DNA of 64,000 nt from contig UQMZ01000013.1 in assembly GCA_900542185.1 (NCBI GenBank), positions 16,552 through 80,551 on the forward strand, read 5' to 3'. How positions within the stretch are numbered: position 1 is the stretch's first letter; every line of letters starts with the position of its first letter. This DNA comes from an uncultured Bacteroidales bacterium. GTDB taxonomy: Bacteria; Bacteroidota; Bacteroidia; Bacteroidales; Muribaculaceae. Below are positions 35,342-43,931 of the stretch, one piece after another. The translations under genes were made by a program, and so were the position numbers. The notes beneath the pieces were generated by a model that searched no databases, was not told the origin of the DNA, and saw only the letters and a list, made by a program, of their open reading frames with translations.

Positions 35342-35611
35342 ACCTGACTTCAAAATTAACTTTAGAGTCTCCTGTGATGTGGCCCGGTCGTATTGCTTTT
35401 CAATTTCGGGAAGTTCTTCGTACGGTACAAGGCAGGGGTGGTGTTGATGCACGTCATCGCGTTCCGGGCCGTAGGTCCAGCCTTCGTTCATACGGTTTCG
35501 AGCCCACACTTCGTGTACATTCTTAGCCATCTCCTCGATGAGGGGAAGGAGCTCTTCGGGAAGCTTCACATCGGAAGTCTCGACCGGCGCGGGAATATAT
35601 TCTTTACTCAT
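35321..35611 (-). CDS. Stand-alone RyR domain protein
   Basis: This is a 96-residue protein that is almost entirely one RyR domain: VHEVWARNRMNEGWTYGPER, then HHPCLVPYEELPEIEKQYDR and a final helix. The EGWxYG, HPxLVPYxxLP and YDR elements are those of the repeat found in ryanodine receptors and, in bacteria, in conflict-system proteins. A ligand-binding role for bacterial RyR domains has been proposed from comparative genomics (Burroughs and Aravind group) but is not biochemically settled. It closely matches the C-terminal domain of the 39719-40666 protein. Confidence 0.85.
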   Translation of the reverse strand: MSKEYIPAPVETSDVKLPEELLPLIEEMAKNVHEVWARNRMNEGWTYGPERDDVHQHHPCLVPYEELPEIEKQYDRATSQETLKLILKSGFAISKI

Positions 35612-35718
35612 AATTTTTACTTTTTTATTTATGGATACACGGCCAAGCCTTTTCCTATCATTTGCAGCTGTTTATTTAAAGATATTGGAGCGAGATAGAG
35701 CGCAGTCTCATTACTTAC

Positions 35719-38568
35719 TCAGTCGTTGACAATCGGTAGAATTTTAAATGTATTATTCAATAAAGTATCATACTTAGGAATATATTTGTAACGATATTGA
35801 TATATGGGCTCTTCATCCCAGTAAGAATTTATTCTAATCCTGTAATACAAACGGTCGGAATTGTCATCATAATACAAAGTCGATACATCGTTCTGGAAAG
35901 GATTGTATAATTTTAATGTATGGACAACTGAATAGTCTGATAAATTTATAATAGTTACGTTGTCACGACTATCTTCCACATATAATCTATTCCCTGCTTT
36001 TGAGTATAGGATATTATCTATTGTATAACCCAACTCAATAGTTGTCAGGGGATTGTCTGGATTTTTCAATTCCCAGAACTGTAGGGCAGTCCCATTTTTA
36101 GTGATAAAATTATTATCGTTATTGTAGAAAATACCAAAAGTGTTAAACCATTCGTTTGATTGTGATTCGTAAAGTACTATATCTTTCTCAAAGTCGTATA
36201 TGTCTTCTCTTCGAGCTATCCAAGGATGATTTTCAGCGATGCCTTTAATAGGATAGGGTAAGACTATCTGTTGAATGTGATCGGTAAACAAAAAAGTAAC
36301 AAAATCACCATATTCCGCATCGGTATATGAAGACGTAACGTCATAAGTAGTAATAAATGTATACTTATCATATTCGAAAATAGAGGCAACACATACCGGG
36401 ATGTTATATCTAGCTATAGCGGAATGATGCTTATCAAATAAAATAATTGAATCTGCCTTTGAAATCAATTTGTAATAAGCTCCGTGATTTAGTCGTGAAG
36501 GGACAAAATCATTAGTTTTTTTTGCTACGATATCAGCTTCGTATTTGTCAGCAACACTAAAAGGATTATAAAAATAACCATATCCGTCGTAACTACCCAC
36601 AAAAAGATTATTATTAGTGGGATTTACTCGAATTGTTTTTAAATCATCTTTAAATGGTGTGGAAGCATGAATAGAATCATTATCAATGTTCCAAAATTTT
36701 ATTTGTTTTTCAGAAACATTCATCGTTACGTAAGCTAAGTAACGATTCTGATTGTGGGTAATATAGACATAATCCAACATTTGGTTAGTCGGTAACTGAA
36801 GGCTTGCTGGACAAATTGAATTCGTTACAAGATCATAAATACCAATATGTTCCTTTAAATACATTATCGAATTGCTGTCAGTTAGATAATGAATGAATAA
36901 CAGCTTGCCATCTCGTGAAATCTTTATATTCTCAATTCTTGAACCATTGGCGAGTGATAATGTGTTTTCGTTATCTTTATTTATAATATGAATTTCATAC
37001 TCGATGCCATCTTTATTCTCTGTCTCATCATGAGTTACCCATATAAATATATCCAAGTCTTCACGATATATTAAAAAATCCATATTTTTTAATACGCTGA
37101 ATTTATTTTGGATACAGTCGTAAATTGTGATTCCCTCCTGAGCAAAGAAATCATTTTCATTATGTTTGCCGGAACGATAAAAGATCTTTGAATTATTTAT
37201 AAATTTCGGAGACTGTCCATAGCCAAAACGGTTTATTATCCTGCTATCGTGCCGAATATCCCATAAATAGATACTATCTTCCCTCAGAGTGTGGGTGAGA
37301 ACAAAATTTTTGTTTGGCGACACTGCAATTTCATCTACTGTTGTTTTGTGCTGCATTCTCAAATTTGGGAATTCTTTTCCAGTCGACATTGACCATACTC
37401 TTGCAGTGTAATCATTTGATCCTGATACTAATATTTCGCCATCATTTGAAAACTCCGAACACATAAATTGAGAATTATGTTTTGACAATACGAAAGGACC
37501 ATTTAAACCATATTCCAGGCTGTCATTTAATTCTCGGAAGAAATCTTCGAATTTAGATAATTCTGGATATTCGGAGTTATAACGTGGATGTATCTGGCTG
37601 ACCAACACCCCGGCATCAATTGCTTGACCTTTTGTCAAAAGGTTATAAGCAGAGGATAATATTAAGTTGCTGTTTGTCTTAAGTAGTTCGTTATTAATTG
37701 ATTTAATGTGATCTCGTTCTTCTTTGAGCGTTTTATTGGTTTTCTCTAATTCAATATTAGTCGAAACCAGTTTTTTATTAGAAACATCCAACAAATGAGT
37801 GCTGAGAGTAATGCTGTCATTAGCAATTCTCAGCGCATCATTCATTGTTTCTGCTCTAAGTTTTTCTTTATTTGCCCGTTTAGTTTCATTATTAGCACGA
37901 TCCCGTTCTTGTTTAATTTCAGTGTAGGCGGCCTCCAAGCGGAAATTTTGTTTCACAATGAATCCGGCAACTATTAAAGTTGCCAGTATCAGGCATAACG
38001 CGGAAGCTCCTATAGTCATCAATCTCTTTTGTCTTTCTTTTTCGAATCTTTGCCAGAGTCTGTCAAATTTCAAATTAAACATTCTGGCCACAACCTTTAC
38101 GACAGCGGCGTCGCGTCCCATTTCGTTGATGTTGATTCCAAGAAGTTCTTGCTCTCCTTTAAGCTTGCGGAGTCCATCTGGAAAACATTCATCCTCGGGA
38201 TTGATTGCATTTGGTGTTCCGCCAATAATAAACGGAATGATATGTTCTTCCCGACCCTGATCTATAAAATGTTGAACCTCCCTTGAAACCCAAGGGCTAT
38301 TTGCTGATCGTGGGGAACAGATTACAATGAGGTATTTAGATTCATTAAGACCTTTCTCAATCTCTTCTTTGAGTTTCGCACCAGATAAGTCCGATTGGTC
38401 ACGAAAAACAGGACGAACTTTGTCGGGCAATTCAGGATTCTCTTTGCGCAGAGCTGTCGGAAGTCTATATGACTCCAACTTTTTCTGAAGCCATTTAGCC
38501 CATTTTTCATCTTCGCGCTTGTAGCTGATAAAGGCAATATAATCGTAGGGCTTATACGTTTGTTCCAT
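35719..38568 (-). CDS. TIR - transmembrane - coiled coil - beta-propeller protein
   Basis: From the ATG at 38568 this encodes 949 residues; a TTG at 38577 adds three. Residues 8-150 are a TIR domain (YDYIAFISYKREDEKWAKWL) with the expected NADase Glu97 in SPWVSREV. One membrane helix covers about 184-204, a long coiled coil about 205-315 (KQERDRANNETKRANKEKLR), and the remainder is a WD40-like propeller (FSNDGEILVSGSNDYTARVW near 365, then degenerate blades). With the TIR domain in the cytosol, the propeller would be periplasmic. The gene is clearly more AT-rich than its neighbours, suggesting transfer. It overlaps the PrsW gene by 17 nt. Confidence 0.88.
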   Translation of the reverse strand: MEQTYKPYDYIAFISYKREDEKWAKWLQKKLESYRLPTALRKENPELPDKVRPVFRDQSDLSGAKLKEEIEKGLNESKYLIVICSPRSANSPWVSREVQHFIDQGREEHIIPFIIGGTPNAINPEDECFPDGLRKLKGEQELLGININEMGRDAAVVKVVARMFNLKFDRLWQRFEKERQKRLMTIGASALCLILATLIVAGFIVKQNFRLEAAYTEIKQERDRANNETKRANKEKLRAETMNDALRIANDSITLSTHLLDVSNKKLVSTNIELEKTNKTLKEERDHIKSINNELLKTNSNLILSSAYNLLTKGQAIDAGVLVSQIHPRYNSEYPELSKFEDFFRELNDSLEYGLNGPFVLSKHNSQFMCSEFSNDGEILVSGSNDYTARVWSMSTGKEFPNLRMQHKTTVDEIAVSPNKNFVLTHTLREDSIYLWDIRHDSRIINRFGYGQSPKFINNSKIFYRSGKHNENDFFAQEGITIYDCIQNKFSVLKNMDFLIYREDLDIFIWVTHDETENKDGIEYEIHIINKDNENTLSLANGSRIENIKISRDGKLLFIHYLTDSNSIMYLKEHIGIYDLVTNSICPASLQLPTNQMLDYVYITHNQNRYLAYVTMNVSEKQIKFWNIDNDSIHASTPFKDDLKTIRVNPTNNNLFVGSYDGYGYFYNPFSVADKYEADIVAKKTNDFVPSRLNHGAYYKLISKADSIILFDKHHSAIARYNIPVCVASIFEYDKYTFITTYDVTSSYTDAEYGDFVTFLFTDHIQQIVLPYPIKGIAENHPWIARREDIYDFEKDIVLYESQSNEWFNTFGIFYNNDNNFITKNGTALQFWELKNPDNPLTTIELGYTIDNILYSKAGNRLYVEDSRDNVTIINLSDYSVVHTLKLYNPFQNDVSTLYYDDNSDRLYYRIRINSYWDEEPIYQYRYKYIPKYDTLLNNTFKILPIVND

Positions 38569-39256
38569 ATTCGTCAAGTTTTAACATTGAATTGGTCAGA
38601 GACTTCACGTAGCTGCGAATGTATTTGAAACCGAGTAGGAAGGCGATGAGTATGAAGAAACTTAGATTCTCGTCGATGGCGATGGAGAAGCAGAGCGTAT
38701 CGTACAGTCCGTGAACGATGACGGGGAGCAGCAGCGCTGTGCTCATATACAACATACGATTCTTACGGTCAAACCATCCAAGCGAAAAGATCGATCCCAT
38801 TATGATGGCGAAGAAGTAATGCATGGGTACTGCAAGCAATGCCCGGGATATGCCCATTGGAATCCAGTTATCTTCGGCACTGACAAGATACAGGATGTTT
38901 TCGAGACCGGCAAATCCCATGCCGATGCACACTGCATACACTATGCCGTCGAACATCTCGTCGAAATACTTACAGATGTTGGCTAACAGGAACAGTGCAA
39001 TAAATTTACAGAATTCCTCAGGTAGCGCCGCATTGACAAATGCATTGAGGATTGCGCCTATGAAAGTATCCGTTGGAAATTCAGGCATGCCGATGAATCC
39101 CATTATGAGTACGGCTACTCCGCATAGAATACCGAGACCGGTCGCTGCCAACAACCAGCTTATAGGTTCTCGCCGACGGTCCTTGCGGATCATCATTACC
39201 GCCAGTATCAGGGCCGGGGCGATCGCTGCCAATATTTTGAGGTAAAGGATATTCAT
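38552..39256 (-). CDS. PrsW family intramembrane protease
   Basis: This is a 234-residue protein with about seven membrane helices. The PrsW active-site residues are in place: Glu80-Glu81 and Lys84 in ALPEEFCKF, Glu119 in FAGLENILY, His146 in VPMHYFF and His182 with Asp186 in VHGLYDT. B. subtilis PrsW cleaves the anti-sigma factor RsiW to release SigW. Here the gene sits in one run with an ECF sigma factor and an anti-sigma-like protein, so cleavage of a membrane partner in that pathway is a natural inference. The last codons overlap the TIR-propeller start. Confidence 0.9.
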   Translation of the reverse strand: MNILYLKILAAIAPALILAVMMIRKDRRREPISWLLAATGLGILCGVAVLIMGFIGMPEFPTDTFIGAILNAFVNAALPEEFCKFIALFLLANICKYFDEMFDGIVYAVCIGMGFAGLENILYLVSAEDNWIPMGISRALLAVPMHYFFAIIMGSIFSLGWFDRKNRMLYMSTALLLPVIVHGLYDTLCFSIAIDENLSFFILIAFLLGFKYIRSYVKSLTNSMLKLDEYGTNV

Positions 39257-39298
39257 AAGGCTTTTGTCATTTCTTGGGTCAAGATTTTGTCTGTTTCT

Positions 39299-39715
39299 TT
39301 ATCGGATATTTTTTATATCCGGCTGATTCAAGATGTAGTTCAACAGATTCTGAAGGGCATGCCTGTAATCTTTATAGCCAGGAATCCATTGCTTCCTGGC
39401 CAGATAATAGGACATGCTGTCGCCTAAATCAACATTATCGGCAAAGAATGGGATAATTCGTTTGTTTGCATTAAAGGCGATATCAGTTTCAGTATTGACG
39501 TGAGGGGAGTACACTGATTCCTTTGTAAGGATTACCAGAAATATTGGGCATTCCTTGATACCTCTTGTTATTTCACTGGGATATGCGGCACCAGGCTGTA
39601 TATCACGAGGAGCAATCCAGCATCTTACGCCATGACTCTCCAGGAAGCAGCAAATATCCTGGGCAATTGCCGAATTTGATGACGAATGGCTTATAAAAAC
39701 AGATGGATTGTCCAT
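39299..39715 (-). CDS. Small TIR domain protein
   Basis: This is a 138-residue protein that is one TIR domain: SVFISHSSSNSAIAQDICCF at the start, CWIAPRDIQPGAAYPSEI (a box-2-like loop) and Glu76 in SPHVNTETDIAF as the likely catalytic residue. TIR domains can hydrolyse NAD+ or make cyclic ADP-ribose-type signals, or act as scaffolds. No sensor domain is attached, so it needs a partner. It begins 3 nt after the RyR/C39 gene. Confidence 0.9.
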   Translation of the reverse strand: MDNPSVFISHSSSNSAIAQDICCFLESHGVRCWIAPRDIQPGAAYPSEITRGIKECPIFLVILTKESVYSPHVNTETDIAFNANKRIIPFFADNVDLGDSMSYYLARKQWIPGYKDYRHALQNLLNYILNQPDIKNIR

Positions 39716-39718
39716 ATA

Positions 39719-40666
39719 TCACAAGCTTTGGGTTATATCGTAGCCAAGGCGGCGGACCAGGCGGAGTGTGTTCATGGCCATGATGCGGTCGTATTCCTTT
39801 TCGCTGTCGGGGAGCTGGGAATAGGGCACAAGGTCGGGGTGCTGTTTCTTGGCATCATCGCGAACCGGGCCGTAAGTCCAGCCTTCGTCCATGCGGGCAC
39901 GGGCCCATATATCATGAGCATTTTCGGCTATCGCCTCCGTCAGATCCTCCAAGTCGGCATCGAGAGATATGTCCTCTACATTGATAGGTTGCGGATTATA
40001 TCCGTTGAGCGATTTTGTCGCCGACACCATATAGTAGCCGGAACTCTTCCATGCACTCAGGAAATCATCTTTCTCCACGGCATCTTCAAACATCGTGTCA
40101 GGATTAAGATATGTGACCTTACCGTATTCATCTACGCCTGTGATACAAACGGCATGGAACAGCGGACGCCTGTAATCCCCGGATTCTTCCGAGATGTTCC
40201 TGTCAACGACGGCTATAACTTCATTATTGTTATCAAGAGCTTTTTTCAGATCTTGAAGAGTAGCGTCATATTTCCGGTCAACCTGTAAACCCTTCAATTC
40301 AAGCAATCGTCCCACATGGTGTAACGGAGTGCCATCCTCGCGTACCCAATTGTTTGCCTTGGCTGTTTCCAACAGGGTCCAGTTGTCAATGTCATAGTCA
40401 AGATGTTGAAGGATAAAGGTCTCACACTCAAAGGAGCATAGATTGTTAGGATTTGCAGCTGCAAGCGCCCACATGGGAATGATTCTGCGCTCTTCGTTTT
40501 GTGTTCCTGAATCAATGGCATCAGAGAGTGACACGATTTCTTCCAACTCCCTGTCTGTGCCAATTGCAGACAGCACCTGATTCGTTTCGTCCTTATTCAC
40601 ATTGCCATCAAGAAAAGCCGCGAGAAGTTCGTCTGATATGTTTATTGATTCGTCATTCATAGGCAT
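39719..40666 (-). CDS. Anti-sigma-like / papain-like (C39-type) / RyR fusion protein
   Basis: This is a 315-residue protein in three parts. Residues 1-55 (ISDELLAAFLDGNVNKDETN, then VLSAIGTDRELEEIVSLSDA) resemble the short helical N-terminus of Bacteroidetes anti-sigma-type proteins. Residues about 70-218 look like a peptidase C39/papain-like fold, with Cys77 or Cys81 as possible nucleophile, His171 in FHAVCITGV and Asn189 in YLNPD. Residues about 240-312 are a RyR domain (DEGWTYGPVRDD, HPDLVPYSQLP). No membrane helix is seen. The start overlaps the sigma factor gene by 14 nt, which supports a sigma-regulating role; the start may instead be at 40660. Confidence 0.8.
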   Translation of the reverse strand: MPMNDESINISDELLAAFLDGNVNKDETNQVLSAIGTDRELEEIVSLSDAIDSGTQNEERRIIPMWALAAANPNNLCSFECETFILQHLDYDIDNWTLLETAKANNWVREDGTPLHHVGRLLELKGLQVDRKYDATLQDLKKALDNNNEVIAVVDRNISEESGDYRRPLFHAVCITGVDEYGKVTYLNPDTMFEDAVEKDDFLSAWKSSGYYMVSATKSLNGYNPQPINVEDISLDADLEDLTEAIAENAHDIWARARMDEGWTYGPVRDDAKKQHPDLVPYSQLPDSEKEYDRIMAMNTLRLVRRLGYDITQSL

Positions 40667-41207
40667 AGTATTTGATGGCGATGCGGGTCAGTGCCGTCAT
40701 CGCACGTTTCTTAATATTGTATAGATTATCGATAGTGACACCAATTTCCGCAGCATATTTCTGGGGCTCCTCTTCCTCAAGCACCAGACGCCGTACAGCG
40801 TCCGCATACCGTTGATTCTTCATCATGGAGAGGAGGTTCGAAACATCGATTTTTCGGGATACATCGGTAATGGAATCAACCGGTACGTCGCCGTCATATT
40901 TCTCATATAGAGGCTCTTTTGAATTGTTTTCTATCATCGAGTCGCGGTGACGGATGAAAAATCGGGTAGCCACTACCTTAAGCCACTGATAAATGGAGCT
41001 GCGATATTGGAACCGACGTAGCTTAGCTCCGTCATCGGCCATTAGATATTCATATAGCAGATTGACCATTTCGTCATATTCAACAGGGGTACGGAATACC
41101 AGCCGCATGATTGCTGTCAGGAGGGGTCGGCACCTGACGTTGAAAAAATCGTCGGTTATGCGGTTGTTCCGGTAAATTAACCCTTGTATGATCTCCCGGT
41201 CGTTCAT
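40653..41207 (-). CDS. ECF-type RNA polymerase sigma factor
   Basis: This is a 184-residue protein. Residues about 20-95 are sigma region 2 (FFNVRCRPLLTAIMRLVF, YDEMVNLLYEYLM and SSIYQWLKVVATRFFIRH). Residues about 130-180 are region 4 with a helix-turn-helix (EPQKYAAEIGVTIDNLYNIK). It is a divergent ECF factor. It overlaps the membrane RyR gene upstream by 4 nt (ATGA) and the anti-sigma-like gene downstream by 14 nt, so the three are translationally coupled. The operon promoter itself is of the primary-sigma type, so the target promoters of this factor are unknown. Confidence 0.85.
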   Translation of the reverse strand: MNDREIIQGLIYRNNRITDDFFNVRCRPLLTAIMRLVFRTPVEYDEMVNLLYEYLMADDGAKLRRFQYRSSIYQWLKVVATRFFIRHRDSMIENNSKEPLYEKYDGDVPVDSITDVSRKIDVSNLLSMMKNQRYADAVRRLVLEEEEPQKYAAEIGVTIDNLYNIKKRAMTALTRIAIKYYAYE

Positions 41208-43672
41208 CTGCTGAATTGAATTCCTAAAATGTAATCGGAAACATTGCAGTCGAATCCGCGATACCTTTCCGTAAGCTCAGCCCAGTTCTTAAGGCAATTG
41301 TGCTGAAAACGCACCTCGTCCTTGACATCGCTCAAGACATAACCGAGAATCTCGTGCGAAGCAATCCATCTGAGATGTTCGGTCTGCGCTATAACAATAG
41401 CGATGCGGTCTATTTCCTCTATTCTGTCGCAGTCGCGCGGCCATATATATCTGGTTGTGTCCGGCTTCCTGGTTATTCTCGAGAACACAAAATCCTCAAG
41501 ATGACACCGCGAGAGAGCCTTCTTGAACAGAATGTTTTTTGTGGTTTCGTGAAGGCTGTTGGCCAGATCCTGCGACTGTGACCGGCGCAAGTACAACATG
41601 CCGCAGTAAGTCGGCGAGTAGCCTTTGTTATTGCCGGTCAGCTGCATGATTCTGTTGTACCGGTCTTCCCATGCCGATTTGTCAAATTTCGTATCCGGGT
41701 ACACGGTCTTAGTATAGTTATCGGCGTATGTCCGGGCATTCTGTTCCAGTTCATCGGCAATGATGTTGTCGTAGGTGAAGGTCGTCTTATCGAGACCGAA
41801 AACATATATCGGACCGTTCACAACATCAGTCGGTTTGATTTTATTTTGATATACACGGCCTTCCTTGGTTTCGGGCGCATGCCTGTAGGCTCCCCACAGG
41901 CGGTTGTAATGTGCGGCGATACTGTTTATATGGCCGTCATCGTCATTGTGGGCACGCACCAGGATGCAAAAATGCTCCAGATCCTGACGATAACGGGCCG
42001 CCGCTTTGAAAATCCGTACTCCCAGCGACAGATTGAGTTCGTCATCGTCAGTGGCTACAACTACATAGTTCAGCTTCTGAATCCATTCGTCGGTAAGCTT
42101 TTCATAGAACTGGACGCTGCGGCAGTCCATCTGATGGAGTGTAATCAGAGGAGTCTTGGCATCGTTGCTTTTGCATTCCTCCATCGGCTTGTCAGCATTT
42201 CCTCCCTTGTTATTCAGGAACGGCATCTCGGGTTTGATTGCCGGAGCGTTGGCTACAAACGTACCGGCGAGATCGGCCATGTTCTTGTCCACCACATCCA
42301 GATGGAATTCAGAGCGTACAGCCTCACTATCGGTGCTTCCATGTTTTACGAACGCACCGAATTCATACAGGAAGCGCGTTGCATCCATTCCTACCTCGCT
42401 GAATCCAACGACAAGGGCATTGAAAGCCGAAGATACTGTGGCATCTTTTTCAACTTCCACATAATTGACCGGTAGAAGTTTCTCGTTCTGTTTCAGCATC
42501 TCCACGTTGATATGCGACGAATCCACAACTTTGACCTTGATTTCCGATGACGGGTTCTGATCCTCGATGACGCGATGGATGCTGTTGTAGCGGGCCAGAC
42601 AGTAGAATATGGCGCGGTCGGCCTGGTCATTGTCCGAACCATCATCTGCAAATTCATGGATAGTGGAGTCATTGAGAAGCAGCCTCACATCATGCAGATT
42701 TTCTTTTTCATCGTCCGAAAGGAACAGCAGATGGAGTTTTTGGAGGGTATGTTCCCGTATTATCCTCTTTAGATATTTTTGTTTCAATATCTTGCCGAGA
42801 AGGTCCTGCTCATGTCCCGTTTCATTCAATCCGGAAAGGGTGGAGTATGTGCTTGTGGTGAGACAACCGAGATCCTGAAGACTCTCAAGTTCGGAATCGG
42901 GCATGGCCAGAAAATCAAAGATCCGTGCAAACCCGGTGCGTTCCGCTGGCGACTCTTCCTTGGATGCTCCGGTCCGCACTATTACGATGCGATAATCCTT
43001 GGATTTACCATAATGCAGTTTAATGTTTTTAATCAGATTGACCGACTGTTCGTTATACCCCCAGAATACGAATGTCTCCTTGACATTGCGGGCATGCATA
43101 CGGGCCGCATTCCACATTCTGATGCGGGCAAATATATTGAAACCGAAATATTTAATCAGGAAGAGCGTACTGATTGCAGCGGCCAGGAAATGTGCCAGCG
43201 CGAAATTGGCGGAATAGAACCAGCTTTCGTGGAAGTGCGTGTGGATCTCGCTTACATCGCTGTCAAACAGAAAAATCTTGAAGGCGTAGATTATGGCCAT
43301 CGGCGCGTTGGTGAGAAGCGATATATACTGCCCTGTGCACATACCGATGTCATATACCACGAATCCATATATCCAGACGATTACGAATCCCTTTTTCAAG
43401 ATTGCGTCACGGACCGATGCGGAGAAATGTTTGGTCAGGAGTCTTATGCAGACTATAACGGAGATGATGACTGCAGCCCAGAATAAGCCATATAAAGCTA
43501 ATTTGCCGTATGCGAGCCAGTCGGGAGTGTCATAGATAAGATGCCATGGCACCATGTCCTCCTCGGCCCGTGGTTCCATATAACGGCTTATCGTGTCAGC
43601 GGCACCCGGATCATGGCTCAGGGTGGTGAATATGAAATTGGAGAGGGCATTCGTGATTCCGGTAATTCCCAT
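41204..43672 (-). CDS. Membrane protein with two Rossmann (TrkA-N-like) domains and a C-terminal RyR domain
   Basis: From the ATG at 43672 this encodes 822 residues; the open frame continues to 43819, but that part covers the promoter block 43720-43777. About four membrane helices occupy the first 220 residues (LALYGLFWAAVIISVIVCIR; FVIVWIYGFVVYDIGMCTG; ANFALAHFLAAAISTLFLIK). A Rossmann domain follows (ETFVFWGYNEQSVNLIKNIK) and a second one near residue 440 (NALVVGFSEVGMDATRFLYE), like the NAD-binding RCK/TrkA-N domains of K+ channels. The last 65 residues form a RyR domain (EHLRWIASHEILGY, then NWAELTERYRGFD). It could be a nucleotide-sensing membrane receptor heading the operon. Confidence 0.82.
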   Translation of the reverse strand: MGITGITNALSNFIFTTLSHDPGAADTISRYMEPRAEEDMVPWHLIYDTPDWLAYGKLALYGLFWAAVIISVIVCIRLLTKHFSASVRDAILKKGFVIVWIYGFVVYDIGMCTGQYISLLTNAPMAIIYAFKIFLFDSDVSEIHTHFHESWFYSANFALAHFLAAAISTLFLIKYFGFNIFARIRMWNAARMHARNVKETFVFWGYNEQSVNLIKNIKLHYGKSKDYRIVIVRTGASKEESPAERTGFARIFDFLAMPDSELESLQDLGCLTTSTYSTLSGLNETGHEQDLLGKILKQKYLKRIIREHTLQKLHLLFLSDDEKENLHDVRLLLNDSTIHEFADDGSDNDQADRAIFYCLARYNSIHRVIEDQNPSSEIKVKVVDSSHINVEMLKQNEKLLPVNYVEVEKDATVSSAFNALVVGFSEVGMDATRFLYEFGAFVKHGSTDSEAVRSEFHLDVVDKNMADLAGTFVANAPAIKPEMPFLNNKGGNADKPMEECKSNDAKTPLITLHQMDCRSVQFYEKLTDEWIQKLNYVVVATDDDELNLSLGVRIFKAAARYRQDLEHFCILVRAHNDDDGHINSIAAHYNRLWGAYRHAPETKEGRVYQNKIKPTDVVNGPIYVFGLDKTTFTYDNIIADELEQNARTYADNYTKTVYPDTKFDKSAWEDRYNRIMQLTGNNKGYSPTYCGMLYLRRSQSQDLANSLHETTKNILFKKALSRCHLEDFVFSRITRKPDTTRYIWPRDCDRIEEIDRIAIVIAQTEHLRWIASHEILGYVLSDVKDEVRFQHNCLKNWAELTERYRGFDCNVSDYILGIQFSR

Positions 43673-43719
43673 GGCAAGTTGTATTGCTGTTTTAATTAAG
43701 TCTTTGTTGTTGTTTTGTT

Positions 43720-43777
43720 TGACAAAATTAACAATTTTTTTGGAATGACAAGAGTTAAATGCAATCTTTTTGCAAAA
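43720..43777 (-). promoter_or_regulatory. Promoter block of the RyR/sigma/TIR operon (shared with 53363-53420)
   Basis: On the minus strand the block holds a palindrome TGCAAAAAGATTGCA (43760-43774), TTG (43749-43751), an 18-nt spacer and TAATTTTG (43723-43730). It is 51/58 identical, without gaps, to the block ahead of the TIR-SUMF1 operon. The palindrome upstream of the -33 box could bind an activator. Confidence 0.8.
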
Positions 43778-43864
43778 TTGATTATGGTGGTGATAGAAAC
43801 TGATATTTCGATGTGTCAATATCCTAAAACATTTTGCTATTCAACCACAACACTGCCTACAATG

Positions 43865-43892
43865 GTCTGAACGGTAACCATTCCGTTCAGAC
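43865..43892. promoter_or_regulatory. 10-bp inverted repeat between divergent genes
   Basis: GTCTGAACGG (43865-43874) and CCGTTCAGAC (43883-43892) are exact reverse complements around TAACCATT. It lies 40 nt before the ATG at 43932, where an operator or a 5'-leader hairpin would be expected. Confidence 0.5.
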
Positions 43893-43931
43893 ATCACTGT
43901 CAAAAGTGGATTTATACTAAAAAAGTACATT

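Noticed and set aside
36000..38568. STAND-type NTPase in the TIR-propeller protein
   Set aside because: No Walker A or B motif occurs between the TIR domain and the propeller; the linker is a membrane helix and coiled coil.
43673..43819. N-terminal 49-residue extension of the RyR membrane protein
   Set aside because: The extension overlaps the conserved promoter block, and its residues are low-complexity and unlike a signal or membrane helix; the ATG at 43672 matches the leader alignment.
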